A stretch of 32,376 nucleotides of DNA from positions 1 through 32,376 of the forward strand of contig SIAP01000025.1 in NCBI GenBank assembly GCA_009691725.1, in the 5' to 3' direction. This stretch comes from Phycisphaerales bacterium. GTDB taxonomy: Bacteria > Planctomycetota > Phycisphaerae > Phycisphaerales > SM1A02. Below, piece after piece: positions 23,728 through 30,810 of this stretch (positions within the stretch are counted from its first letter, which is position 1; each line of letters starts with the position of its first letter). The position numbers were made by a program, and so were the translations under genes. The notes under the pieces were generated by a model, which was not told where the DNA came from, did not search any database, and worked only from the letters and a program-made list of their open reading frames with translations.

Positions 23728-24984
23728 TCAGTCGACGAAGCGACCAAACACAAGTGATGTGTTGTGCCCACCGAACCCAAACGAATTGTTGATCGCAATG
23801 GTGATCGATCGCTCTTGCGCATGATGGGCAACAAAGTCAAGATCGAATCCCTCGTCTGGGCAATCGAGATTCATGGTTGGTGGCAGGACGCCCTTCTTCA
23901 GTGCCAAGATGGTTGCGATACTTTCGATTCCGCCTGCAGCTCCAAGCGCATGGCCAGTGACGGATTTCGTCGAACTCATCGCCAGTCGATGGGCATGATC
24001 ACCAAAGAGTCTTTTCACTGCCGCAACTTCGGCGGCATCGCCCAGCGGCGTGCTCGTGCCATGCGCATTGATGTATCCAACGCGTTGAGCAGAAACCTCT
24101 GCGTCCGCGAGCGCATTCACCATTGCGCGATGTGCGCCGGCTCCCTGATCTTCGGGTGCTGCGATATGGAACGCATCGCCGGATGAGCCGAACCCAAGGA
24201 TCTCCGCATGAATGTGCGCGCCTCGCTTGACGGCGTGTTCGTACTCTTCAAGCACGATCACCGCTGCACCTTCAGAGAGCACAAAGCCATCGCGATCCTT
24301 GTCGAAGGGGCGCGATGCGATCGTGGGAGCATCGTTGCGGGTCGAGAGCGCTTTCATGGCGGCGAATGCGCCAATGCAGAGTGGCGTGACCGCGGCCTCT
24401 GCGCCGCCTGCCACCATGACATCTGCGTCGCCGCGCTGAATCATGTGGAATGCTGCGCCGATGGCATGTGACCCTGTCGCGCATGCAGTCGCAGTGGCGA
24501 TGTTTGCTCCACGCAGATTGAATCGAATGGAAACCTGCCCAGCGCCTGCGTTCACCATCAGTCGTGGCACAGTGAATGGACCAATCTTTCGATTGCCTGT
24601 CACCGCCATCTGCGTGACGCCAGCCTCGATGGTGCCGATGCCACCAATTCCAGAACCGATCGCGACGCCATGTCGGTAGGGGTCGCCTGATTGAAAGTCG
24701 AATCCAGAATCGGCAGTCGCTTCGGTTGCCGCGGCGAGTGCCAACATTGCGAAGCGGTCGAATCGCCGACTTTCACGGACATCGAGGATTGTGCCGAAGT
24801 CGTATCCGCGCACTTCGCCAGCGAAACGAACTCCCCAATCTTCGTTGGCGTTGAAGAGTGTGATCGGGGCGATTCCAGATCGCCCGTTGACCATTCCATC
24901 CCATGTTTCGGCGACGCTATTTCCAACCGGGGTGAGTGCACCCAAGCCCGTTACAACGACTCGACGAAGGGTAATTGTCCGCAA
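23728..24984 (-). CDS. fabF: Beta-ketoacyl-ACP synthase II (FabF)
   Basis: 418 residues. The start is TTG 24984: a TGA lies in frame four codons upstream and no ATG or GTG is near the conserved 'RRVVVTGLG'. FabF condenses malonyl-ACP with acyl-ACP in fatty-acid elongation. The catalytic triad is intact: Cys168 in 'TATACATGSH', His308 in 'INAHGTSTPLGD' and His345 in 'SVTGHALGAAGG', with the glycine-rich C-terminal 'NNSFGFGGHN'. It lies 22 bases downstream of acpP, the classical acpP-fabF order, and is followed by GH15 with a gap of 11 bases. No clear Shine-Dalgarno precedes the TTG, so translation may rely on coupling with acpP. Confidence 0.95.
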   Translation of the reverse strand: MRTITLRRVVVTGLGALTPVGNSVAETWDGMVNGRSGIAPITLFNANEDWGVRFAGEVRGYDFGTILDVRESRRFDRFAMLALAAATEATADSGFDFQSGDPYRHGVAIGSGIGGIGTIEAGVTQMAVTGNRKIGPFTVPRLMVNAGAGQVSIRFNLRGANIATATACATGSHAIGAAFHMIQRGDADVMVAGGAEAAVTPLCIGAFAAMKALSTRNDAPTIASRPFDKDRDGFVLSEGAAVIVLEEYEHAVKRGAHIHAEILGFGSSGDAFHIAAPEDQGAGAHRAMVNALADAEVSAQRVGYINAHGTSTPLGDAAEVAAVKRLFGDHAHRLAMSSTKSVTGHALGAAGGIESIATILALKKGVLPPTMNLDCPDEGFDLDFVAHHAQERSITIAINNSFGFGGHNTSLVFGRFVD

Positions 24985-25006
24985 CGCTGGAGATCAATCT
25001 GCGGAA

Positions 25007-25285
25007 TCAGTTCGCGGACTTGGCTGCGTCGCCCTTTGGTCCGGCACCGAAGTTCGCCTTGATGTAGTCGATGGCTGAACCAACGGTTTGGATCTTGTCG
25101 CCCTGATCATCTGGAATCGAAGTTCCAAACTGATCCTCGAACTCCATGACGAGCTCCACAATGTCAAGGCTGTCCGCGTTGAGATCGTTGGTGAAACTCG
25201 TCTCGCGCTTGATTTCGCTCTTGTCGACTCCCATTTGCTCGGCGACGATTGCGATGACTTTTTCTTGAATCTCGGCTTCTGTCAC
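25007..25285 (-). CDS. acpP: Acyl carrier protein
   Basis: 92 residues. The start is GTG 25285, with AGGAG seven bases upstream. The phosphopantetheine attachment site is 'ADSLDIVEL' with Ser39 in the DSL motif, framed by the usual acidic helix II ('[10 protein letters not shown]', '[12 protein letters not shown]'). The protein is longer than E. coli ACP by an Ala/Gly/Lys-rich tail of about 14 residues ('[13 protein letters not shown]'). It carries acyl chains for FabF, FabH, FabG and PlsX. First gene of acpP-fabF-GH15-M28 and divergent from fabG over a 139-base region that holds a palindrome and a TATAAT. Confidence 0.96.
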   Translation of the reverse strand: MTEAEIQEKVIAIVAEQMGVDKSEIKRETSFTNDLNADSLDIVELVMEFEDQFGTSIPDDQGDKIQTVGSAIDYIKANFGAGPKGDAAKSAN

Positions 25286-25341
25286 GGTGTTGCTCCTGTA
25301 TGCAAATTGATCGAATCGAGTGAGTCAGACTGGTCAACGGA

Positions 25342-25371
25342 TCGGCAATTGCCGACGAGTCGGATTATAAC
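25342..25371. promoter_or_regulatory. Divergent acpP/fabG promoter region with 14-bp palindrome
   Basis: TCGGCAATTGCCGA (25342-25355) is a perfect 14-bp palindrome. A third TCGG half-site follows at 25360-25363, and the next bases give TATAAT on the minus strand (25364-25369), a consensus -10 for acpP. With this -10 the acpP transcript would begin near 25357, putting the palindrome at the start site, a classical operator position. On the plus strand TATAAC (25366-25371) could serve fabG, with the palindrome over its -35 region. No good -35 box is visible in either direction. A regulator of lipid synthesis acting on both sides is an inference. Confidence 0.55.
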
Positions 25372-25424
25372 GGGAGTTGCACAATGTGGGCGGCTGTCGC
25401 GCATCCAAGGAGTTCTCGCCGCGA

Positions 25425-26195
25425 ATGGTTATGATCCCACACCAAAAGAAGGAGTCCCTCATCGAAAAGCGAGTTGCCATCGTCACAGGAGCGAGTCGGG
25501 GAATTGGAAGAGCGATCGCCATGCGATTGGCCGCCGATGGTCGATTCGTCGTGGGATTCGCACGCAATGCCGATCAACTCGCCAGCCTCGCTGCGGAGAT
25601 CACGGCGGCGGGAGGATCATGCGAGGTGGCCGCATGCGATGTCGGTGATGGCACGGCGCTCGCAGCAGCAATCGAGTCCGTCGCCGAGCGCCATGGGCGA
25701 TTGGACATCTTGATCAACAACGCAGGAATCACGCGCGACGGACTCATCTTGCGCATGAGCGATGACGATTTCGATGAAGTGCTGCGCGTGAATCTGCGGT
25801 CTGCCTTCGTGGCGTGCCGCACAGCGGCGCGACCGATGATGCGCGGGAGATTCGGTCGCATCGTGAGCATGGGTTCTGTGGCTGGAATCATGGGGAATCC
25901 TGGGCAGGCGAACTACGCTGCGGCGAAGGCAGGGCTCATCGGCATGTCCAAGTCGATTGCCAAGGAACTTGGTGGAAAGGGCATCACGGCAAATGTGATC
26001 GCGCCTGGATTCATCGACACCGATATGACGAGTGTGCTCCCGGCTGCGTTGAAGGAAGCAGTGCTTCCAATGATTCCAGTCAAGCGGTTTGGAAGCGTTG
26101 ACGACATCGCAGCTGCGGTCTCATATGTTGCATCTGACAGTGCGGGCTATCTCACGGGACAAGTCATCGCCGTGGATGGTGGCTTGTCGATGTAG
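25425..26195 (+). CDS. fabG: 3-oxoacyl-ACP reductase (FabG)
   Basis: 256 residues from ATG 25425. SDR family: 'VAIVTGASRGIGRAIA' binds NADP(H), 'LINNAGITRDGLILRM' is the NNAG region, and the active site has Ser in 'IVSMGSVAG' and Tyr/Lys in 'ANYAAAKAGLIG'. The final 'GYLTGQVIAVDGGLSM' is typical of FabG. It reduces beta-ketoacyl-ACP in elongation. The start is uncertain: AAGGAG at 25407-25412 is 12 bases before ATG 25425, a second ATG is at 25431, and another AAGGAG (25449-25454) stands six bases before an in-frame ATC at 25461, which is where the family's usual N-terminus begins ('IEKRVAIVTG'). It is inverted relative to the fabD and acpP genes that normally flank it. Confidence 0.94.
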   Translation: MVMIPHQKKESLIEKRVAIVTGASRGIGRAIAMRLAADGRFVVGFARNADQLASLAAEITAAGGSCEVAACDVGDGTALAAAIESVAERHGRLDILINNAGITRDGLILRMSDDDFDEVLRVNLRSAFVACRTAARPMMRGRFGRIVSMGSVAGIMGNPGQANYAAAKAGLIGMSKSIAKELGGKGITANVIAPGFIDTDMTSVLPAALKEAVLPMIPVKRFGSVDDIAAAVSYVASDSAGYLTGQVIAVDGGLSM

Positions 26196-26213
26196 ACGCC
26201 GCGCGTTTCGACA

Positions 26214-26247
26214 CCCGTGCCGCCCAAGGAATCCCGTGCCGCCCAAG
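26214..26247. repeat. 15-bp direct repeat in the gap between fabG and the lipoprotein gene
   Basis: CCCGTGCCGCCCAAG occurs at 26214-26228 and again, identical, at 26233-26247, a 19-base period. The second copy continues into GCCC-aagc-GGGC (26241-26252), a 4-bp stem. It lies in the 86-base space between two convergent genes. Function unknown; slippage remnant or part of a termination structure. Confidence 0.6.
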
Positions 26248-26281
26248 CGGGCAAGCAGAGTGGATGGTGCCGATGGATGCC

Positions 26282-27106
26282 TCAGTCTGGCAGCGGTGCG
26301 TGCGGCTTCTTTCGTAGGACTCCGCCACCAGATCCACCGCCTGGGGGAGGTGAATCGCCACCTCCGCCACCACCAGCATCGGCAGTTTGGTCGCCTTCTG
26401 TGGTTTGCAAGTCGGACTGGGGAATCTCCACAATCTCATCGGGCAGGTTCGAGTACTTCTCAAAGAGCCCGTCGACGTAGGTCTTCCATGAACTAATGGA
26501 ATCCTCACCAGAGAGATGTTCCATGATGTCTGGAGGACCGGGGAATGCGGTGAAGACAGCGTCTGCGTCGACCATTTCTGCATCGAAGAGCATCGGTTGT
26601 TCCGTGCCGTCGGTCGTGACGACAGCGAAGGTTGCGAAGCCATCACTCTCATCTTTGCACTGAACTTCGATGGTGGTGATCTTCGCGGTCGTCGCGCTCC
26701 ACGAGCCATCTTTCGCAAGACCCTCCATCACCTTGCGATCAAGATCACTCATGTGACTGCCGGCGTACGCCGAATCGCCCTTGGCAAAGGCGTTCCAGAA
26801 CTTCAATACAGCAACGCGCTTCTCGGTGGTCTCCGGCGCGTATCCCTCGGGAAGTTGGACGCGCACATCGATGTTGTGCTCTTTCATCAGCTCTTCAATC
26901 GACTGAACGGTTGGTTCTGGCTCTGGCGGCGGCGGCGGCGGCGGCGCGTAGCGAACGACGGGCGCAGCTTCCTCCTCCTCTGCGCACGACAGCAGTGTCG
27001 CACAGCATGCTGTGGTGACGAGTGCGATCATCAGAAACCGCGTCGGCGTGCGACGCGTCAGAGCGTCAGTGTTTGTCTGGTTTGTCTGGTTTGTCTGGTT
27101 TGTCAT
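26282..27106 (-). CDS. Lipoprotein with poly-Pro and poly-Gly stretches, unknown function
   Basis: 274 residues from ATG 27106. The start region is a 9-base repeat giving 'MTNQTNQTNQTNT'; Met26 is an alternative start directly before the hydrophobic core. A lipoprotein signal ends in 'ATLLSC' with Cys41. It is followed by an acidic run (EEEE), then 'APPPPPPPEPEP' from a GGC-type trinucleotide tract (plus strand about 26931-26948). The middle (about 70-235) looks globular, with 'RVAVLKFWNAFAKGD' and 'TAKITTIEVQCKDESDGFATFAV' cut by many acidic residues. The C-terminus is a Gly/Pro tract ('GGGGGGDSPPPGGGSGGG'). I do not recognise the family. The gene overlaps the end of fabD by 41 bases, so expression is probably coupled to lipid synthesis. 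Confidence 0.8.
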   Translation of the reverse strand: MTNQTNQTNQTNTDALTRRTPTRFLMIALVTTACCATLLSCAEEEEAAPVVRYAPPPPPPPEPEPTVQSIEELMKEHNIDVRVQLPEGYAPETTEKRVAVLKFWNAFAKGDSAYAGSHMSDLDRKVMEGLAKDGSWSATTAKITTIEVQCKDESDGFATFAVVTTDGTEQPMLFDAEMVDADAVFTAFPGPPDIMEHLSGEDSISSWKTYVDGLFEKYSNLPDEIVEIPQSDLQTTEGDQTADAGGGGGGDSPPPGGGSGGGVLRKKPHAPLPD

Positions 27107-28034
27107 GGCTTATTACCTCGCAGGACTTGTCAATTCGACGCATGAGACCCTTCAGCACGCTGCCCGGCGCCAACTCGTGCACCACAGGGCGGTGGGAGCC
27201 CAGCGACAGTTCCGCGTTGAGGGCCAACATACTCTGACTCCATCTTACGGGGCACACCAACTGATCGACGAGAAGTTTCTTCAACTTCTGCGCGTCAGTT
27301 GGATCGTGCAACTGTGCGGTGACATTGCTCCAGACGGGGTGTTTCAGCGGGTGGAATTCGACCTGTTCTAGCGTGTTTTTGAGGGCTTCCGCCGCAGGAG
27401 CCATCAGCGGCGAGTGGAAAGCGCCTGCGACCTGCAGGGTGGCGGCACGGCAACCAACTTCTTGTGCGACCGCAATCGCCCGCGCGCACGCAGTGGCGTG
27501 ACCGGAGAGGACGATCTGTCCTGTCGCGTTGAAGTTTGCCAGGACGAGCACATCTCCCTGCGCTGCACCATCACAGACGGCCTGTGCTTGTGCCTCATCA
27601 GCTCCAATGAGTGCCACCATTGAGCCGCGACTCGCCTCCGCTGCCGCTTGCATCAGTCGTCCGCGTGCGGCAACCAATCGAAGTCCATCTTCGAATGTGA
27701 ATGCGCCAGCGATCGCCAGTGCTGTGTATTCACCGAGTGAAAGTCCCGCGCAGCATGCAATCGTGGGTCGATCCTCACATTCTTGCAGCGCGTGAAAGCT
27801 GGCTATGCCACAGGTGAAGAGTGCGGGCTGACAGACATCGGTGCGGTTGAGTGTGTCAGCTGGACCATCAAAGCAAAGTTTCGAGAGCGATCCACCAAGC
27901 GACGAGAAGTCGATTGCCGCATCGGCTCGGGCAAAGACCGCCGCAGCGGTTGTGCTTGCGTCGCACCACGCGCGACCCATCCCAACGGACTGTGCTCCCT
28001 GACCGGGACCAAGGACAACGATGGAGTTCGACAT
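27066..28034 (-). CDS. fabD: Malonyl-CoA:ACP transacylase (FabD)
   Basis: 322 residues from ATG 28034; the frame is open to 28157 but that part overlaps fabH, and 'IVVLGPGQGAQSVGMG' follows this start as in other FabD proteins. FabD moves malonyl groups from CoA to ACP. Nucleophile Ser99 lies in 'AGLSLGEYTAL', where the usual GHS is GLS; Arg124 ('VAARGRLMQ') and His207 ('AGAFHSPLM') match the malonate-binding and catalytic residues. The C-terminus is a basic/acidic run 'DKPDKPDKPDKH' created by a 9-base repeat that also codes for the start of the next gene in another frame. Gap to fabH is 29 bases. Confidence 0.94.
   Translation of the reverse strand: MSNSIVVLGPGQGAQSVGMGRAWCDASTTAAAVFARADAAIDFSSLGGSLSKLCFDGPADTLNRTDVCQPALFTCGIASFHALQECEDRPTIACCAGLSLGEYTALAIAGAFTFEDGLRLVAARGRLMQAAAEASRGSMVALIGADEAQAQAVCDGAAQGDVLVLANFNATGQIVLSGHATACARAIAVAQEVGCRAATLQVAGAFHSPLMAPAAEALKNTLEQVEFHPLKHPVWSNVTAQLHDPTDAQKLKKLLVDQLVCPVRWSQSMLALNAELSLGSHRPVVHELAPGSVLKGLMRRIDKSCEVISHDKPDKPDKPDKH
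27071..27106 (-). repeat. 9-bp tandem repeat (four units) read in two frames at a gene overlap
   Basis: Plus-strand units gtttgtctg at 27071-27079, 27080-27088 and 27089-27097, then gtttgtcat at 27098-27106. On the minus strand they read as the DKP repeats at the end of fabD and, in another frame, as the TNQ repeats at the start of the lipoprotein; the start codon of the latter is within the last unit. Because the unit is a multiple of three, copy changes lengthen both proteins without frameshift. Confidence 0.92.
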
Positions 28035-28063
28035 TGGACTGCCCTCGCTTCTCTGGACGCTGA

Positions 28064-29068
28064 TCAAATCCGCCACACGCCGCTCGCCCAGGTCAATCCC
28101 CCGCCGAACGCAACCATCACAAACGGGCGTTCTTTTTCGATCTTTCCTGCGCGCCAAAGTTGATCGAGGCAGAGCCCAACGCTTCCAGCAGAACTGTTGC
28201 CGAAGCGATCGATGTTGATATAGACCTTCTCGGAGGGCAATCCAAGTTTCTCGCGCGCCGATTCGATGATGCGGATGTTGGACTGATGACAGATCACCTG
28301 CCCAACGCTCTCCGCAGTCAGCCCTGTCTTTGACATGGCGTCTTCAATGACCTCGCGGAACTTGGTTACAGCGAACCGAAAGACTTCCTTGCCGTTCATG
28401 CGCAGATGTCCCATTGCGATGGGATTGTTTCGATCATGCTCCGGGACATCGCCAGCATGGCGGGGGATGTACAGGGACTCCCACCCGCGACCATCTGCAC
28501 CCATCGTGCTGTAGAGGCAGCCGATTCTCGGGTCGGGGTCACGGGAGAGAACCGCAGCGCCTGCTGCGTCGCCAAAGAGAATCGACACGGTGCGATCGCT
28601 GTAGTCAACAATCGAACTCATGGCTTCGGATCCGACCACGCCGATGGTCTTGAACTGTCCCGATCGAATGAGTGCCTGCGCGAGATTCATCCCGTAGACG
28701 AATCCGCTACACGCGGCAGAAAGATCAAACGCTGCCGCTGGAACAGCGCCAAGTGCGGCTCCCACCCGAGCAGCGACCGATGGGCAGGTCATTTCGGCTG
28801 TGACGGTGCCGACGATGATCAGGTCGAGGTCAGAACCCTGCATTCCTGCGGCATCCAAGGCATTCTTGAGGGCTTCGCACGCCATCGTGAATGTCCCTTC
28901 GGTGGAGAGATCGCAAATGCGTCGTTCGTGAATCCCAGTCCGCTGAACGATCCACTCATCACTCGTATCCACCATCTTCGAGAGCGCCTCGTTGGTCAGC
29001 ACGCGCGCAGGAACGCACGACCCCGTGCCGCGAATGCGCACGCCGAAGGGTTCAGCAGACGCGTTCAT
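28064..29068 (-). CDS. fabH: Beta-ketoacyl-ACP synthase III (FabH)
   Basis: 334 residues from ATG 29068, overlapping the plsX stop by four bases (ATGA). FabH condenses acetyl-CoA or a branched primer with malonyl-ACP to start fatty-acid synthesis. The Cys-His-Asn triad is intact: Cys120 in 'LSAACSGFVYG', His261 in 'ICHQSNIRI' and Asn291 in 'FGNSSAGS'. 'DEWIVQRTGIHERR' near the N-terminus and the ending 'VAFGGGLTWASGVWRI' are standard. It belongs to the rpmF-plsX-fabH-fabD operon. Confidence 0.96.
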   Translation of the reverse strand: MNASAEPFGVRIRGTGSCVPARVLTNEALSKMVDTSDEWIVQRTGIHERRICDLSTEGTFTMACEALKNALDAAGMQGSDLDLIIVGTVTAEMTCPSVAARVGAALGAVPAAAFDLSAACSGFVYGMNLAQALIRSGQFKTIGVVGSEAMSSIVDYSDRTVSILFGDAAGAAVLSRDPDPRIGCLYSTMGADGRGWESLYIPRHAGDVPEHDRNNPIAMGHLRMNGKEVFRFAVTKFREVIEDAMSKTGLTAESVGQVICHQSNIRIIESAREKLGLPSEKVYINIDRFGNSSAGSVGLCLDQLWRAGKIEKERPFVMVAFGGGLTWASGVWRI

Positions 29069-30081
29069 GCGATGAGATGGGTTGCGGCGGCGAGCCGCTC
29101 GACAATCGTTTCATTCACGCCGAGGTCGACGAAACTACGTGCGCGACGAACTGCGTTGTTGATCGTTCGTGCAACGCTCGATCCATGAGAGATCAGGCAG
29201 ACACCATTCACGCCCAAGAGCGGAGCTCCGCCGAACTCGTGGTAGTCGTACTTTGCGTAGAGGCTCTTGACGACGGGCTCGAGTCGTGATGCGAGCGATG
29301 GGTCGATCGCAAAGACTTCTTTCGCGAGGGCCTTGAAGATTCCGGAGGAGAGCCCCTCAGCCATCTTGAGCATGACGTTGCCCACGATGCCATCGGTGAT
29401 GACGACGTCAGCGTCGCCGTTGAACACGCCTCGACCCTCCACGAATCCCGTGAAATTCAACCCTTCTGTCTGGCGCAGGAGGTCGCGTGCATCGCGCATT
29501 TCCTGCGTGCCCTTTTGTTCTTCGCCGCCGACATTCATCAGTGCGACACGAGGGTTCTCAACACCGAGCACCTTGCGGGCATAGATGTCGCCCATAACGC
29601 CGTACTGTGCAAGATGGTGCGCCTTTGGTTCGATGTTCGCGCCGACATCGATCAGCACGATTGGACCCGCGAATGTTGGAACCGTCACGGCAATTCCGGG
29701 ACGGATCACGCCGTCGAGTCGCCGCATATGCAATTGCGCAGCTGCGACGCAGGCGCCAGTGTTGCCGGCAGAAATGATCGCAGAAAGTCGATTCGCCAAC
29801 TTTGGAGATGCCATCCGCCCCATCACAACGAGCGAAGAATCCTTCTTGGCACGGACCGCATCGACTGGAGGCTCGTCCATCCCGATGACTTCAGTCGTCG
29901 CCACCACTTCGATTTGTTGTGACTTGATCCCGCGTTCCGCGAGGGCTTCGTTGATGATGTCACCGTCACCGACGAGGACGAGCTGATCTCCCTCGTTGAG
30001 TTGTGCGAGTGCCGCAAAGCAGCCCTTCAATATCTCATCTGGGGCGTTGTCTCCGCCCATGACATCGATGCCAATTCGCAT
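29065..30081 (-). CDS. plsX: Phosphate acyltransferase PlsX
   Basis: 338 residues from ATG 30081. PlsX makes acyl-phosphate from acyl-ACP, the donor for glycerol-3-phosphate acylation by PlsY. Family signs are the opening 'IGIDVMGGDNAPDEILKG', 'GNTGACVAAA', 'VLIDVGANIEPKAHHLAQYG', 'VALMNVGGEEQKG', 'VVITDGIVGNVMLKMAEGL' and 'GGAPLLGVNGVCLISHGSS'. It starts nine bases after the rpmF stop and overlaps the fabH start by four bases, the common rpmF-plsX-fabH arrangement that couples ribosome and membrane synthesis. Confidence 0.97.
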   Translation of the reverse strand: MRIGIDVMGGDNAPDEILKGCFAALAQLNEGDQLVLVGDGDIINEALAERGIKSQQIEVVATTEVIGMDEPPVDAVRAKKDSSLVVMGRMASPKLANRLSAIISAGNTGACVAAAQLHMRRLDGVIRPGIAVTVPTFAGPIVLIDVGANIEPKAHHLAQYGVMGDIYARKVLGVENPRVALMNVGGEEQKGTQEMRDARDLLRQTEGLNFTGFVEGRGVFNGDADVVITDGIVGNVMLKMAEGLSSGIFKALAKEVFAIDPSLASRLEPVVKSLYAKYDYHEFGGAPLLGVNGVCLISHGSSVARTINNAVRRARSFVDLGVNETIVERLAAATHLIA

Positions 30082-30090
30082 CGGTCAGTA

Positions 30091-30276
30091 TCAGGCGCTG
30101 GCCTGGAATCCCTTGAGTTGCAGTCCGGGACGCACATACCCGCATGACGAGCAGGCATGGTGTGGACGGCGTGCCGCACCGCAGTTTGGGCACACCACTG
30201 TGTGAGCGGCGCGCAAAGCCTGATGGTTTCGTCGTCGTCGGGTTCTTCCAGGGGATGTTCGTAGTACGGGATTCAT
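30091..30276 (-). CDS. rpmF: 50S ribosomal protein L32
   Basis: 61 residues from ATG 30276, with AGAGGA upstream; the much longer open frame to 30705 crosses the promoter region and the rpsL gene and is rejected. The N-terminus is basic ('[16 protein letters not shown]'), and a zinc ribbon is formed by Cys29/Cys32 ('CPNCG') and Cys42/Cys45 ('CSSCG'), so this is the zinc-binding form. The N-terminal residues differ from the usual 'VPKRRTSKSR' start. First gene of the lipid operon, 42 bases downstream of a good promoter. Confidence 0.9.
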   Translation of the reverse strand: MNPVLRTSPGRTRRRRNHQALRAAHTVVCPNCGAARRPHHACSSCGYVRPGLQLKGFQASA

Positions 30277-30317
30277 GGTGCGGGTCCTCTGTTGCCCCTG
30301 TTGGAGCAGGGTCGGGG

Positions 30318-30345
30318 AGTCTAGCCAGTTCTTGCAGAGTGTCAA
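30318..30345 (-). promoter_or_regulatory. Sigma70-type promoter for rpmF-plsX-fabH-fabD
   Basis: On the minus strand a consensus -35 TTGACA (30340-30345) is separated by 16 bases from -10 TAGACT (30318-30323, four of six matches). The start site would be near 30311, giving a leader of about 35 bases before the rpmF ATG at 30276. Confidence 0.75.
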
Positions 30346-30361
30346 GGAATCCCCGCAGTGG

Positions 30362-30390
30362 TTGCCCTGCGCATGAGTTGTCTGTATATT
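30362..30390 (+). promoter_or_regulatory. Sigma70-type promoter for rpsL
   Basis: -35 TTGCCC (30362-30367), a 17-base spacer and -10 TATATT (30385-30390, five of six). The start would be near 30397, about 21 bases before the rpsL ATG. The -35 lies 17 bases from the -35 of the divergent rpmF promoter, so the two compete for or share the same short region. Confidence 0.75.
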
Positions 30391-30417
30391 CCCCGACTCG
30401 CTTGAGAGTGCCCATTT

Positions 30418-30810
30418 ATGCCGACCATCAACCAACTCGTTCGTAAGCCCCGTCGCGACCCAGCCACCAAGAGCAAGGTCAATGATCTTGCCGCATGTCC
30501 ACAACGACGCGGCGTGTGCCTGCAAGTGAAGACGGTCACGCCAAAGAAGCCAAACTCCGCGCTTCGCAAGGTTGCGCGCGTGCGACTTTCCAACGGACGT
30601 GAAGTCACCGCATACATCGGCGGCGAAGGTCACAATCTCCAAGAGCATTCCATCGTGCTCGTTCGCGGCGGACGCGTGCGAGATCTCCCCGGTGTTCGCT
30701 ACCACGTCGTGCGTGGGACGCTCGACTGCCTCGGAGTGGATGGACGCAAAAAGGGTCGTTCTTGCTACGGCGTCAAGCGCAAGGCAGCAGCGACCGCAAA
30801 GAAGAAGTAA
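30418..30810 (+). CDS. rpsL: 30S ribosomal protein S12
   Basis: 130 residues from ATG 30418. The sequence is unmistakable: '[14 protein letters not shown]', '[17 protein letters not shown]', '[13 protein letters not shown]', '[15 protein letters not shown]' and a basic tail. S12 shapes the decoding centre. Lys43 (with Met counted) is conserved, but position 88, lysine in E. coli ('GGRVKDLPG'), is arginine here ('GGRVRDLPG', codon CGA). K88R is a known streptomycin-resistance substitution in several bacteria. The C-terminal tail is longer than in E. coli and rich in Lys/Ala. Followed by rpsG after 190 bases. Confidence 0.98.
   Translation: MPTINQLVRKPRRDPATKSKVNDLAACPQRRGVCLQVKTVTPKKPNSALRKVARVRLSNGREVTAYIGGEGHNLQEHSIVLVRGGRVRDLPGVRYHVVRGTLDCLGVDGRKKGRSCYGVKRKAAATAKKK

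Noticed and set aside
27071-27106. CRISPR-like short repeats
   Set aside because: Nine-base units without spacers, in-frame within two genes; a coding microsatellite, not an array.
30277-30705. Upstream extension of the rpmF frame to 204 residues
   Set aside because: It would cross both promoters and the beginning of rpsL; the L32 sequence begins at 30276 with a suitable ribosome-binding site.
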